Below are positions 33,442-44,364 of a DNA stretch of 64,000 nucleotides, one piece after another. The stretch covers positions 124,001 through 188,000 of the forward strand of contig NZ_JAUZQD010000009.1 in assembly GCF_030709675.1 (NCBI RefSeq), written 5' to 3'. How positions within the stretch are numbered: the first letter of the stretch is position 1; every line of letters begins with the position of its first letter. Source of the DNA: Symbioplanes lichenis. Lineage in GTDB: Bacteria; Actinomycetota; Actinomycetes; Mycobacteriales; Micromonosporaceae. The position numbers and the translations under genes were made by a program. The notes beneath the pieces are model-generated. The model made no database searches and was not told the DNA's origin. It was given only the letters and a program-made list of their open reading frames with translations.

Positions 33442-33740
33442 GCGATCGGCCCGTGCACGGTGACGAGCTTGGTCCCGTCCGGGAAGGTCGCCTCGACCTG
33501 CACCTCGGCCAGCATCTCGGGCACGCCCTCCATGACGTCGTCGCGGGTCAGCACGCGCCGGCCGGCGTCCATCAGCTCGGCGACCGTACGCCCGTCGCGC
33601 GCGCCCTCGAGCAGGAACGCCGTGATGATCGCCGTCGCCTCGGGGTGGTTGAGCCTCAGCCCCCGTTCCTGCCGGCGCCGGGCGACGTCCGCCGCCACGT
33701 GGATGAGCAGCCGCTCTTGCTCGTGCTGGCTGAGGAACAC
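33438..33740 (-). CDS. ureA: Urease gamma subunit
   Basis: First gene of the urease operon (100 aa): SQHEQERLLIHVAADVARRRQ, RLNHPEATAIITAFLLEGARDG and FPDGTKLVTVHGPI are typical. AGGGGAGG lies just upstream of the ATG. A GlnR-type site lies about 40 bases ahead, which suggests nitrogen control of the whole ureABCFGD set. Confidence 0.96.
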   Translation of the reverse strand: MFLSQHEQERLLIHVAADVARRRQERGLRLNHPEATAIITAFLLEGARDGRTVAELMDAGRRVLTRDDVMEGVPEMLAEVQVEATFPDGTKLVTVHGPIA

Positions 33741-33779
33741 CGCACCTCCCCTGATCGTCGCCGATGCTTGCAGCCCCAG

Positions 33780-33795
33780 GTTTCCTTCGTGTTAC
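33780..33795 (-). promoter_or_regulatory. Probable GlnR box upstream of the urease operon
   Basis: On the minus strand the sequence reads GTAAC-ACGAAG-GAAAC, an exact match to the actinomycete GlnR half-site pattern gTnAC-n6-GaAAC. It lies 40-55 bases ahead of the ureA start in the gap shared with a divergent gene. Urease genes are known GlnR targets in streptomycetes and mycobacteria. A second full GTnAC/GaAAC pair is not evident next to it. Confidence 0.65.
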
Positions 33796-33858
33796 CCCGG
33801 GTGATCGTCCCAAGATCGCGGCCGGATAACCCATCGACACGCGGAATAGCCTGGGGAC

Positions 33859-34614
33859 GTGCGGGAGATCTGGTGCGACGAGTCCGGGTACGAGGGCGAG
33901 AAGCTGATCGACTCCACGACGCCGCTGTTCGCGCACGCGGCGGTGCAGCTCGACGAGGCGGTGGCCGCGGAGCTGCTGCTCGAGCTGCGATCGCGGATCC
34001 GGTCACCGGCGAGTGCCTACCGGGCCGGTCATCTGCTCCGCGAGAAGAACCGGGCCGTGCTGCGCTGGTTCCTGGCGGAGAGCCCGGTGCGCGGGCACGG
34101 CACCGTGTTCGTGCTCGACAAGACGGAGTGGGTCGCGACCCGGCTGGCGGAGCTGCTCGACGTGCCCCCCGACAAGATCGACCGTTCCCCGTACGTTCTC
34201 GCGGCGGGCAACGACCTGCTGCGCGGCAAGGACCAGCCCGGCGTCGTCGACGAGTTCTTCCGCGTGTCGGGGCTGACCGTGGGGCGCGAGCGCGCGGAGC
34301 TGTTCCGGGCGTGGCTGCTCACCGACCCGGGGCTCAACTCGGTGCTCGATCCGCTCGTGCCGGCGCTCGAGGCGGCGGCCAAGCACTGGGGCCCGGTGGC
34401 CGTGCTCCACGACCGGCAGATCATGCTTCCGGAACGCCGCGTCGAGCAGCTGCGCGCCCGGACCGGTGGCTTGATCGCGAGCATCCGGCTGCTTCCGCTG
34501 GAGGAGCATCCGCGCATCCAGCTCGCCGACATGCTGGCCGGCACCGTCCGGTGGATCGTGGAACACCCGGACGACGCCGGCCTGCACGCGCTGGCCCCGC
34601 CTTACCTGCTCTGA
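33859..34614 (+). CDS. DUF3800-like protein
   Basis: A 251-residue protein beginning with the acidic motif CDESGYEG, followed by FAHAAVQLDEA, and ending with VLHDRQIMLPERR and PRIQLADMLAGTVRWI. These are the conserved acidic and Gln/Asp positions of the DUF3800 family, an RNase H-like fold that is often near mobile or defence genes. The function is unproven. GTG at 33859 is the start. It is divergent from the urease operon and shares its 118-bp upstream gap. Confidence 0.75.
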   Translation: MREIWCDESGYEGEKLIDSTTPLFAHAAVQLDEAVAAELLLELRSRIRSPASAYRAGHLLREKNRAVLRWFLAESPVRGHGTVFVLDKTEWVATRLAELLDVPPDKIDRSPYVLAAGNDLLRGKDQPGVVDEFFRVSGLTVGRERAELFRAWLLTDPGLNSVLDPLVPALEAAAKHWGPVAVLHDRQIMLPERRVEQLRARTGGLIASIRLLPLEEHPRIQLADMLAGTVRWIVEHPDDAGLHALAPPYLL

Positions 34615-34642
34615 CCGCGGACGGCTTCCCCACCGCCCGCGG

Positions 34643-35557
34643 TCACGCCGCCCGGTTCGTCGTGAACGCGATCGGCACGCCGTGGCTGTCGGTGAGCGCC
34701 AGCCGCGTGCGCAGGTTGCCCTGCTCCGCCACCCGGGCGAAATACTCGGTCCGGCGCCGTTGCAGACAGCCTTTCCGGGTACGCGGCCCGCCCGCCGCCA
34801 CCGTCAGCAGCTCCGGTGCCAGCGAGCTGTTCAGGCCCTCCCGCAGCAGGCGCAGCGCCTCGGTCCGCAGCTGGGAGATGCGCGACTCGGTCACGCCCAG
34901 CTCGGCCGCCACCTCGCTCAGCGGCTGCTCCTGCAGGAACGACTGGGTCACCACCAGGCGCAGCCGCTCGGGCAGCGCCTGGATCGCCTGGTGCAGATAG
35001 CCCAGCCGCTCGCGCTTGAGCAGCAGGTCCTCGGGCCCCTCCGACAGCTCGGGCACCATCTCCTCGGCCGCGCCGGTCGGGAACCCCTGCAGGCTCAGCA
35101 GCGCCGCCTTCTGCACGTCGTCCTCGACGGACGCGAGCTCGGCGACGCCGATGCCGAGCAGCTCGGCGACCTCGGCCTCGGTGGGCGTACGCCCCAGGGC
35201 CGCGGTCAGCTCCTGCCGGGCCTGCGCGGTCTTGCGGGCCCGGGCCCGCACCGAGCGGCTCGCCCAGTCCTGGCCGCGCAGCTCGTCGAGCAGCGCGCCC
35301 CGGATCCGGACGGCGGCGAAGCGGTGGAAGGGGATGCCCCGGCTCACGTCGAAGGACCGGGCGGCGCCGAGCAGGGCGGCGAACCCGGCGGACGACAGGT
35401 CGTCGGCGTGCACGTGGCCCGGCACCCTGTTCAACAGCTCCCGGACCAGGTGGCCCACCATCGGCATGTGCTCCCGGACAAGGTCCTCGATGGCGCGCGC
35501 GGACGGCGCGTCGTGGTGCGTGCCGGTGGTGGCGGGGAGTTCGGTCGTGGTGGTCAC
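34643..35557 (-). CDS. FliA/WhiG-type RNA polymerase sigma factor
   Basis: A 304-residue sigma-70 factor lacking region 1. Region 2 spans MVGHLVRELLNRVPGHVHADDLSSAGFAALLGAARSFD to RFAAVRIRGALLDELRGQDW, region 3 has ALGRTPTEAEVAELLGIGVAEL, and region 4 contains LSEVAAELGVTESRISQLRTEAL. This pattern is the flagellar/sporulation FliA-WhiG group. The C-terminus extends about 45 residues past region 4. No anti-sigma gene adjoins it. In a zoosporic actinomycete it could drive flagellar genes; that link is inference. Confidence 0.88.
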   Translation of the reverse strand: MTTTTELPATTGTHHDAPSARAIEDLVREHMPMVGHLVRELLNRVPGHVHADDLSSAGFAALLGAARSFDVSRGIPFHRFAAVRIRGALLDELRGQDWASRSVRARARKTAQARQELTAALGRTPTEAEVAELLGIGVAELASVEDDVQKAALLSLQGFPTGAAEEMVPELSEGPEDLLLKRERLGYLHQAIQALPERLRLVVTQSFLQEQPLSEVAAELGVTESRISQLRTEALRLLREGLNSSLAPELLTVAAGGPRTRKGCLQRRRTEYFARVAEQGNLRTRLALTDSHGVPIAFTTNRAA

Positions 35558-35853
35558 GGAGTCCTCCTCGCTCTCACGGAGGCCGGCAGGTGCGCCGGCC
35601 CCGGTCGGCCGTTGTTCCGGCCGCCGAGGAAGACATTTGCCGTCGCCGGGTGCAGCGGCGGGCGAACTCGGTTGCTTTTATGGAGTTTTTTCGGAAAAAG
35701 ACTCAGGTCTCGGGCGGGGCGCCAGGTTTAGCGCTTCTCTCCCGGGGCAAGCGGGCCCGACGCACCCGCGCGGGGAGTGAGTCCGGGCGCCGGGCCGGCG
35801 CGCACAGCGGGCCCGAGGCCGGCGCGCGCACAACGGGCCGGGATCGGGCGCGG

Positions 35854-36111
35854 TCAGTTGGCGAAGTGCGGGCTGCGGTGCGCCTCGGCCATGACGCCCA
35901 GCTCGTGACGCACCCAGCTCATCCGGCGCACCGCGGCCTCCGGGTGGTCGCCGAACTCCCCGGCCACCACCAGCGCGCAGCCGTCGCTGCCGTGGCGGAG
36001 GATCATCGCGGTGACGGCCGCCTCGACCGACCGGCGGTCCGGGCAGTCGGAGGGCTGGAGGTGCGAGGCGAAGAGCGCCTCGGCGGCCAGGTCCTGCACG
36101 GTGCTCAACAT
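35854..36111 (-). CDS. Small conserved actinobacterial protein (85 aa)
   Basis: The 85-residue protein reads MLSTVQDLAAEALFASHLQP, then CPDRRSVEAAVTAMILRHG, VAGEFGDHPEAAVRRMSWVR. From memory, short proteins of this pattern are widespread in actinobacteria without known function. GGGGAG lies six bases upstream of the ATG at 36111. It is probably a soluble helical protein. Neighbours are the sigma factor and the receptor kinase on the same strand, each separated by about 250-300 bp, so it is likely transcribed alone. Confidence 0.7.
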   Translation of the reverse strand: MLSTVQDLAAEALFASHLQPSDCPDRRSVEAAVTAMILRHGSDGCALVVAGEFGDHPEAAVRRMSWVRHELGVMAEAHRSPHFAN

Positions 36112-36358
36112 GTCGAACTCCCCGATGGTGCGACGACCTCGTGTCCCAGTGACGCTCGCGGCGGTGCTGGTCCGGAACCGCTCAGGGTGCAGGCCGGTAA
36201 CACCAGTGTCCACGCGGGCGCCGCCGTGGCGCGCAGGCTCGCCGACGCGGTTCGCACCGTTTCGCCGGGCGGGCGCGTCCGCTCGGCGGAAGCGCACCAG
36301 ATTCGACTGTAACTCGCCCCCTGGCATCGCCACCGCCGAGTTTCCGCAGCGTGGGCGG

Positions 36359-38620
<2,262 letters not shown>

Positions 38621-39109
38621 GTGCGTGCCCCCACATGCGCGCTGGCAGGACAACACCGGAGGGCGCACCGCCATGCGGACCCGGTGCCGGGGCAGGCTCT
38701 GCGTGGTCTCCCCGTGAGACCGAGCTTTCCCCGTCGACGGCCTGGATGCTAGCCGACGTTCGGTTACCGTCTCGACCCGCTGCGCAGCGACGGGAGGAGC
38801 GGCACCGCACGAACGGGCGGCCCGTCCCGGCCCCCGGAGGCCAGCCGGGTCGCGGGTGGAATGCCAGGTCAGGACTGTTTCGACGGACGTGTCCGCGGGC
38901 TGCCGGGGCTTTTGCGCGGTTGGTCGGAACAGGCTCCACCAGCGATGGGATCGCTCCCACGGACCTTGGCGCGGCGTTCCGGCGCACGGCCGTCCGCTTA
39001 TTTGCCCAAGGGCAATGACCTGCGGCACCCCGCCTGATCGGGTGAAAAACGCCCGCCGATCATGCCGTGTTCCGGGCGATGATCCGGGAAACCGCGCAAT
39101 GCGGACAAG
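38621..39109. other. 489-bp gap between kinase and cyanophycin synthetase
   Basis: No convincing gene is seen on either strand; candidate frames are Arg/Cys-rich and lack ribosome-binding sites. The stretch should contain the kinase promoter (minus strand) near 38621-38750. A 6-bp inverted repeat TTGCCC-AA-GGGCAA lies at 39002-39015, downstream of cphA, and may be a weak terminator or binding site. Confidence 0.5.
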
Positions 39110-41818
39110 TCACACCTTGACCGGCATGGCCGCCAGCGGGTGCCGGCCGGGCAGCACGACCGGCGCCGCGTCCACCGGCACCGCCCCGAGCTCCTCCAGA
39201 TGCGACAGCGCCGGGCGCAGGCTCTCGTAGAGCACGAGCACCACGTCCCCCGGCCGCGCCAGCTCCCGGGCCGCCGCGACCGCCGCGCGATACCCCTCGG
39301 CGCGCACCGGCCGCAGCCCCGGCCGCCGGGCGCGCATCTCCCGCTCGACCAGCGCGCTCACCTCCCCCGGCGCCCGCCCGCGCGGGTGCTCGTCGTCGTG
39401 CAGCACCACCCGGGTCATCCCGTCCGCGATCACCTGCGCGCACGCGGCCAGCAGGTCGTCGCGGCGGTCGCCGGGCAGCGTGACGACGGCCACGCAGCGG
39501 TCCGGGCCGTACAGGCGATGGAGGGTGCGGATCACCGCGGCCAGCGCCGCCGGGTTGTGCGCGTAGTCCACGAACAGCGTCACGCCGTCCAGGCGCAGCA
39601 CGGTCCCGCGCCCGGGATTGTGGACGCGCGGCTCGAAGCCGGACAGCCGCTCGACGGCCGCCTCCACCGAGGTGCCCAGGGCCCGGGCCGCGGCGATCGC
39701 GGCGAGGGCGTTGACGGCCACATAGGGGGCCGCCCCGCCGAACGCGCCGGGCACGTCGGCCGTACGCAGCAAAGGGGTCCGCCGGGCGCCGTTGGCCTGC
39801 ACGAGCCAGCCGCCGTCCAGCAGGTACGCCGTCCCGCCGCGCCCCAGATGCGCCGCGACCACGGGCTGCGCCGCGTCGGTGCCGAACCACACGAGCCGCT
39901 TGCGGTCGGCGCGCGTCCGGGGACGGTCGGCCAGGCTCCGCACCCAGGGGTCGTCGGCGTTGAGCACCAGCGTGCCGCCGTCCCGGACCCGCTCGGCCAC
40001 CAGCGCCTTCACGTGCGCCAGGTCCTCGATGGAGTCCAGCCCGTCCACGCCGAGGTGGTCGGCGGTGATGTTGGTGATCACGCCCACGTCGGTCCAGTCG
40101 TAGCCGAGCCCGCGCCGCAGCAGCCCGCCCCGCGCGGTCTCCAGCACCGCCGCCTGCACCTGCGGGTCGCCGAGGACCATCTGCGCCGAGCGCGGGCCGG
40201 TGGCGTCGCTGCGGTGGACCGTACGGCCGTCGATGCTGACGCCGTCCGTCGTGGTCAGCCCGACCCGCAGCCCGGCCCCGGCCAGCATCCACGCGGTCAT
40301 CCGCGCGACCGACGTCTTGCCGTTGGTCCCGGTGACGGCGGCGGTGGGCACGCGCCCGTCCGACCCGTTCGGGAACATCGCCCGCACGATCGCGTCGCCG
40401 GCGTCCCGCGAACGCCCGCGCGTCGGCGACAGGTGCATGCGCAGGCCCGGCACGGCGTTCACCTCGATCACCCCGCCCGCGTACGGGCCCTCGCCGGCCG
40501 GCGGCACGGGCGCGGCGATGTCGGTCAGCCGCAGGTCGATCCCGGCCACGTCCAGCCCCACCAGCGCCGCCACTCGCAGGCAGAGCCGCGTCACGTCCGG
40601 ATGCACCCGGTCGGTGACGTCGTGCCCGGTCCCGCCGGTCGACAGGTTCGCCGCATCCCGCAGCCACACCGTCAAGCCCTCCGCCGGTACGGACTCCGCG
40701 CCGAGCCCCTGGCGGCCCAGCACGGCCCCGGCGTCCACGTCGAGCTCGATGCGCGTCAGCACGCGCGAGTGCCCGATCCCCCGCCGCGGGTCGGCGTTGG
40801 TGCGTCCGACCAGCTCCGCCACCGTGGACTGCCCGTCCCCCACGACATGCGCGGCGATGCGCTCGGCGGCCGCCACGACCTCCCCCGCGACGACAAGCAC
40901 CCGATAGTCCCGGCCGTCGAGCTGACGTTCCACGACGACGTCCCCGCCCGCGGCTGCCACGGCCAGGTCCACTTCGGCTTCCGTACGCACGCCGAGCGTG
41001 ACGTGCGCGCCCTGCCGCCCGTACCGGGGCTTGACCACGACCGTCCCGCCCAGCTCGGCCAGCAGCCTCCTCGCCGTGGCGGCGTCGCGCGCGGCCCCGC
41101 CCTCGGCGACCGGGACACCGGCGTCGGCCAGCAGCTCCCGCGTCACCTGCTTGTCCCCGGCGATGTCGATGCCCACGCCGCTGGTCCGGTCGGTCATCGC
41201 CGCCCACGCCATCCGCCGCCGGTGCCCCCACCCCAGCCGCACCAGGCTCAGATCCCCGAACCGCTCGACCGGGATGTTCCGCCGCCGCGCCGCCGCGATG
41301 ATCGCCCGCGTGCTCGGGCCGGTCGCCTCCCGCTCGGCCAGCTCCGCCAGCTCGGCCAGCCGCCCGCCCAGCTCGGTGGCGGTCACGACCGCGCCGCCCG
41401 CCACCGCCTCGACCAGCCCGGCGGCCTCGTCGAGCAGCCGCCCCGGCACGGTGGACTCCGGCGCCTCGTCGACCGGGCACTCCAGGATCAGGTCGTAGAC
41501 CCCGGCGGCGCCGGCCGACACCGTACGCCCGAAGCTCACGTCCCGCCCGATCCGCTGCGACAGCTCCAGGGCGACATGCTCGGTCACGTGCCCGAAGTAG
41601 GTGCCCCCGCGCATCCGGCTCACGAACCCGCCCGGCGTCCCGGCCGCACAATGATGCTCGGCCAGCCCGGGCAGCGCCCGCAGCAGCCGCTCGGGGAAGC
41701 CGGCGAGATCGGTGGTCTCCCGCCCCGCGAGCTCGCCGAGGTCGAGTCGCGCCACCACCGCCGGCCGGGACAGGTGCACATTGGGTCCGCGCAGGCGGCG
41801 CAGGCTCACGATCTTCAT
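39110..41818 (-). CDS. cphA: Cyanophycin synthetase
   Basis: CphA1-type enzyme (902 aa) that builds multi-L-arginyl-poly-L-aspartate from Asp, Arg and ATP. Domains: an N-terminal domain (1-~170, RGPNVHLSRPAVVARLDLG); ATP-grasp (about 210-480, with VVVKPRYGRQGAHVTLGV and VIEVNAVPGLRMH) for Asp addition; and a Mur-ligase-like domain with P-loop VTGTNGKTS near residue 496, VLETARGGLLRRGLGYDWTDVGVITNITADHLG and VDYAHNPAAL for Arg addition. No cyanophycinase gene is in the window. It appears monocistronic, with a possible GlnR-type site upstream, fitting nitrogen storage. Confidence 0.95.
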   Translation of the reverse strand: MKIVSLRRLRGPNVHLSRPAVVARLDLGELAGRETTDLAGFPERLLRALPGLAEHHCAAGTPGGFVSRMRGGTYFGHVTEHVALELSQRIGRDVSFGRTVSAGAAGVYDLILECPVDEAPESTVPGRLLDEAAGLVEAVAGGAVVTATELGGRLAELAELAEREATGPSTRAIIAAARRRNIPVERFGDLSLVRLGWGHRRRMAWAAMTDRTSGVGIDIAGDKQVTRELLADAGVPVAEGGAARDAATARRLLAELGGTVVVKPRYGRQGAHVTLGVRTEAEVDLAVAAAGGDVVVERQLDGRDYRVLVVAGEVVAAAERIAAHVVGDGQSTVAELVGRTNADPRRGIGHSRVLTRIELDVDAGAVLGRQGLGAESVPAEGLTVWLRDAANLSTGGTGHDVTDRVHPDVTRLCLRVAALVGLDVAGIDLRLTDIAAPVPPAGEGPYAGGVIEVNAVPGLRMHLSPTRGRSRDAGDAIVRAMFPNGSDGRVPTAAVTGTNGKTSVARMTAWMLAGAGLRVGLTTTDGVSIDGRTVHRSDATGPRSAQMVLGDPQVQAAVLETARGGLLRRGLGYDWTDVGVITNITADHLGVDGLDSIEDLAHVKALVAERVRDGGTLVLNADDPWVRSLADRPRTRADRKRLVWFGTDAAQPVVAAHLGRGGTAYLLDGGWLVQANGARRTPLLRTADVPGAFGGAAPYVAVNALAAIAAARALGTSVEAAVERLSGFEPRVHNPGRGTVLRLDGVTLFVDYAHNPAALAAVIRTLHRLYGPDRCVAVVTLPGDRRDDLLAACAQVIADGMTRVVLHDDEHPRGRAPGEVSALVEREMRARRPGLRPVRAEGYRAAVAAARELARPGDVVLVLYESLRPALSHLEELGAVPVDAAPVVLPGRHPLAAMPVKV

Positions 41819-41921
41819 GCGGAGTGTCCCCGTTCCCCGGCCGCGGCGACCGCGGCGACGCTTCCGACCCCGTGCGCGTACGCGGCGCCATTGAGAGATC
41901 GGTTCGCTTCTGAGGTTAAAC

Positions 41922-41937
41922 GGAACAAATCCGAAAC
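41922..41937 (+). promoter_or_regulatory. Possible GlnR-type site upstream of cphA
   Basis: GGAAC-AAATCC-GAAAC matches the pattern gTnAC-n6-GaAAC except for G in place of T at the second position. It lies in an AT-richer stretch (about 41905-41948) 104 bases ahead of the cphA start, in reverse orientation relative to the urease site. It is a weaker candidate than the urease box. Confidence 0.35.
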
Positions 41938-42046
41938 ATCCGGCTAATTGCCGAGTTCCGAGCGCTCGACTGTCCGCGGGCAAGGCGACGCCGACCCGGG
42001 CGCCTTCCGGGCCGCGCCGACCGTCGCGCGCGGCTACTCTCGCCCG

Positions 42047-42622
42047 ATGATCCGGCCGCCGTTCCCGATCCGCACACCGCGACTGACGTTGCGCCCCGTC
42101 ACCCTCGACGATCTCGACGACGTGTACGCCTGGCAGCGCCGCGAGGACGTCACCCGCCGGATGCTCGGCGCGGAACCGCGTACCCGGGAGCAGTCGCGAA
42201 GTTCGGTGGTGGCCATGGCCGCCGAGGACGTACTGCGCGCCGAGGGCGACTGTCTCACCTCGGCGGTTGTCCGCGGCGCCACGGTGATCGGCACGGTCGA
42301 GCTGGTCTGGCGCAGCGCGGAGTACCGGACGGCCGAGCTGGGCTACGTCTTCCACCCGGATCACGGCGGCCGCGGATTCGCCACCGAGGCGGCCGCCGCG
42401 CTGCTGGACTGGGCGTTCGGCGAGTGGGGCCTGCACCGGGTCTACGCGCGGTGCCACGCGGAGAACACAGCCTCCGCGCGGCTGATGACCCGGCTCGGGA
42501 TGCGGCCGGAGGCCCGGCACGTCGCGAGTTACCAGCTGCGGGGCGAGTGGGCGGACCAGCTCGTCCACGCCGTCCTGAAGAGCGAGTGGCGAAACGGTGG
42601 CACGGCTCCGTCCCCGGGGTGA
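42047..42622 (+). CDS. RimJ/RimL-type GNAT acetyltransferase
   Basis: A 191-residue acetyltransferase of the RimJ/RimL group. It starts IRTPRLTLRPVTLDDLDDVYAWQ; the acetyl-CoA motif is FHPDHGGRGFATEAAAALLDWAF; and the family phrase VYARCHAENTASARLMTRLGMRPE follows. It may acetylate N-termini or small amines; the substrate is unknown. The ATG at 42047 gives the family start. It is divergent from cphA and convergent with the MFS gene. Confidence 0.88.
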   Translation: MIRPPFPIRTPRLTLRPVTLDDLDDVYAWQRREDVTRRMLGAEPRTREQSRSSVVAMAAEDVLRAEGDCLTSAVVRGATVIGTVELVWRSAEYRTAELGYVFHPDHGGRGFATEAAAALLDWAFGEWGLHRVYARCHAENTASARLMTRLGMRPEARHVASYQLRGEWADQLVHAVLKSEWRNGGTAPSPG

Positions 42623-42740
42623 CGGCGGCCGGAAGGGGCCGCATACGAGGTTGCCCCGAACCGCGGAGATGCCGCGCGAGCGGGATCGCTGACAGCCATC
42701 GGCTCACAGCCCGGAAAGCACGCCCCTCGAACATGCGAGC

Positions 42741-42762
42741 ATCCAGCCGGAAACAGCTGGAT
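42741..42762. terminator. Candidate bidirectional terminator
   Basis: ATCCAGC (42741-42747) pairs perfectly with GCTGGAT (42756-42762) across an 8-base loop. It lies between the convergent acetyltransferase and MFS genes. There is no T-run, which is common in high-GC actinomycetes. The stem is short, so confidence is low. Confidence 0.35.
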
Positions 42763-42775
42763 CAAGCGATGCGGA

Positions 42776-44353
42776 TCAATGGCGGGACACCGGGACGCCG
42801 GCGGGGAGGAGGTGCTCGATCCTCGGGGGGCCTTCGGCCAGGGCGAGCGCCTTCTCCTCCTCGTGCTCGTCGCTGCCGGTGAGACGGCCGTCGTGCTGGC
42901 GGAGGTGTTCGTCCCAGGTCGGCACCTGGTAGACCTCGACGAACTCGTCGGCCTGCTCGCCGTCGCGGAAGAGGCCCCAGCGCGTCGCGCCGGTGCGGAG
43001 GCGGGAGCGGCGGACCGTGGACATCGCGTCGACGAAGGCGGCCCGGTTCTCCTCGCGGACTCGGTAGCGGGCGGTCACCAGGACCGGGCCGTCGTCGAGG
43101 TGCGGTTCGAGCATCAGGTGCGGCTCGGGCCAGTAGGTCGCGGGACTGCGGTCGCCGGCGCGCTCGTGCAGCGGCAGGCGGCGGACGGTGGCCGTACCGG
43201 CGAGCATGCAGGCCGCGGCAGCGAGATAAGCCGCCGGCAGGCCGGTCAGCTCGGTGATCTGGCCCCACAGCAGGGCGCCGAGGGCCTGGGCGCCGGCGAA
43301 GACGACCCGGTAGACGGCGAAGCCGCGGGCGCGGACCCAGTTGGGCAGGAAGAGCTGCAGGCTCGCGTTCATGCGGGAGACCTGGGCCATCCAGGCCAGC
43401 CCGGCCAGCACGAGGGCGGGCACGGCCGCGAACGGGCTCGGGACCAGGGCGACGGTGACGAGGGCGGTGGCGTAGGCGAGGCCGGAGAGGACCAGCAGGC
43501 GGTTGGGGGTGAGCCGGTCGCGGAGGCGGGGCATGAGGAGCGCCCCGAGGATGGCGCCGGCGCCGAGGGCGGCGAGCAGGATGCCGTACCCGCGGGAGCC
43601 CATGTGAAGACGCTGGGCGACCAGCGGCACCAGGCCCCACACCACGCTGCCGGGCAGCACGAACAGCACGACACGCAGCAGGATGCGGCGGACCAGCGGG
43701 GCGTACCGGACGTAGCGCTCACCGGCGCGCAGCGCGGGACCGAAGTGCTCGGCCTGGCTGCCGCTGTGCGGGGGCCGCCGCCAGCGCAGCAGCGCGAGGG
43801 CGAAGACCACGAAGGACAGGGCGTTCAGGCCGAAGACCACGGGTACGCCGGCCTGCGCGACCAGGAGACCGGCCACCGCGGGCCCGGCCGACCGCGCGAG
43901 GTTGGTGTTGACGGCGCCCAGCGACGAGGCGGCGGGCAGGGCGTCGCGCGGGACGAGTTCGGGAATGATCGCCTGCCACGTGGGCAGAGTCAGCGCCTGG
44001 CCCACGCCGAGCAGGAAGGTGAAGACCAGCAGCACCGGCGGCGGCATCCGGTCCGTGGCGGTCAGGACGGTGAGCGTGGTGGCGACCGCGAAGGAGGCCG
44101 CCTGCACGGTCAGCAGCAGCCGGCGCCGGTCGAAGACGTCCGCGAGGGTGCCCGCGGGCAGCGCCAGGAGCAGGACCGGCAGCATCGTGGCGGTCTGCAC
44201 GAGGCTGACCCAGGTGGCCGCGGCGGGCTCGTCGACCAGGCGCCACGACGCGCCGACGGTCTGCATCCAGGTGCCGACGTTGCTGGCCAGCGAGCCGATC
44301 CACAGCCCCCGGAAGATCTTGTCGCGCAGCGGCGCCCAGGCGGGGGTGGTCAC
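42776..44353 (-). CDS. MFS transporter with C-terminal monooxygenase-like domain (MFS_3 type)
   Basis: A 525-residue protein. Residues 1-~405 form 12 spans of the MFS_3 (EntS-like) family, starting RDKIFRGLWIGSLASNVGTWMQTVGASW with ADVFDRRRLLL as motif A. The last ~100 residues (LVTARYRVREENRAAFVDAM .. EYQVPTWDEHLRQHDGR-like region) are a soluble antibiotic-biosynthesis-monooxygenase-like fold; this fusion is known in the family. It starts with GTG at 44353, 11 bases after the HxlR gene stop, so the two are co-transcribed. The substrate is unknown. Confidence 0.9.
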   Translation of the reverse strand: MTTPAWAPLRDKIFRGLWIGSLASNVGTWMQTVGASWRLVDEPAAATWVSLVQTATMLPVLLLALPAGTLADVFDRRRLLLTVQAASFAVATTLTVLTATDRMPPPVLLVFTFLLGVGQALTLPTWQAIIPELVPRDALPAASSLGAVNTNLARSAGPAVAGLLVAQAGVPVVFGLNALSFVVFALALLRWRRPPHSGSQAEHFGPALRAGERYVRYAPLVRRILLRVVLFVLPGSVVWGLVPLVAQRLHMGSRGYGILLAALGAGAILGALLMPRLRDRLTPNRLLVLSGLAYATALVTVALVPSPFAAVPALVLAGLAWMAQVSRMNASLQLFLPNWVRARGFAVYRVVFAGAQALGALLWGQITELTGLPAAYLAAAACMLAGTATVRRLPLHERAGDRSPATYWPEPHLMLEPHLDDGPVLVTARYRVREENRAAFVDAMSTVRRSRLRTGATRWGLFRDGEQADEFVEVYQVPTWDEHLRQHDGRLTGSDEHEEEKALALAEGPPRIEHLLPAGVPVSRH

Positions 44354-44364
44354 GCGCCCGGAGC

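Noticed and set aside
35684..35712. AT-rich stretch with T6/A5 upstream of the sigma gene as a terminator
   Set aside because: The arms pair imperfectly and it lies upstream of the gene, not after one; it may be promoter DNA but no clear -35/-10 pair could be assigned.
38635..39018. Plus-strand open frame in the kinase-cphA gap
   Set aside because: No ribosome-binding site, composition unlike real genes here, no recognised domain.
39140..41947. 935-codon plus-strand open frame
   Set aside because: Complement of cphA; no family features.
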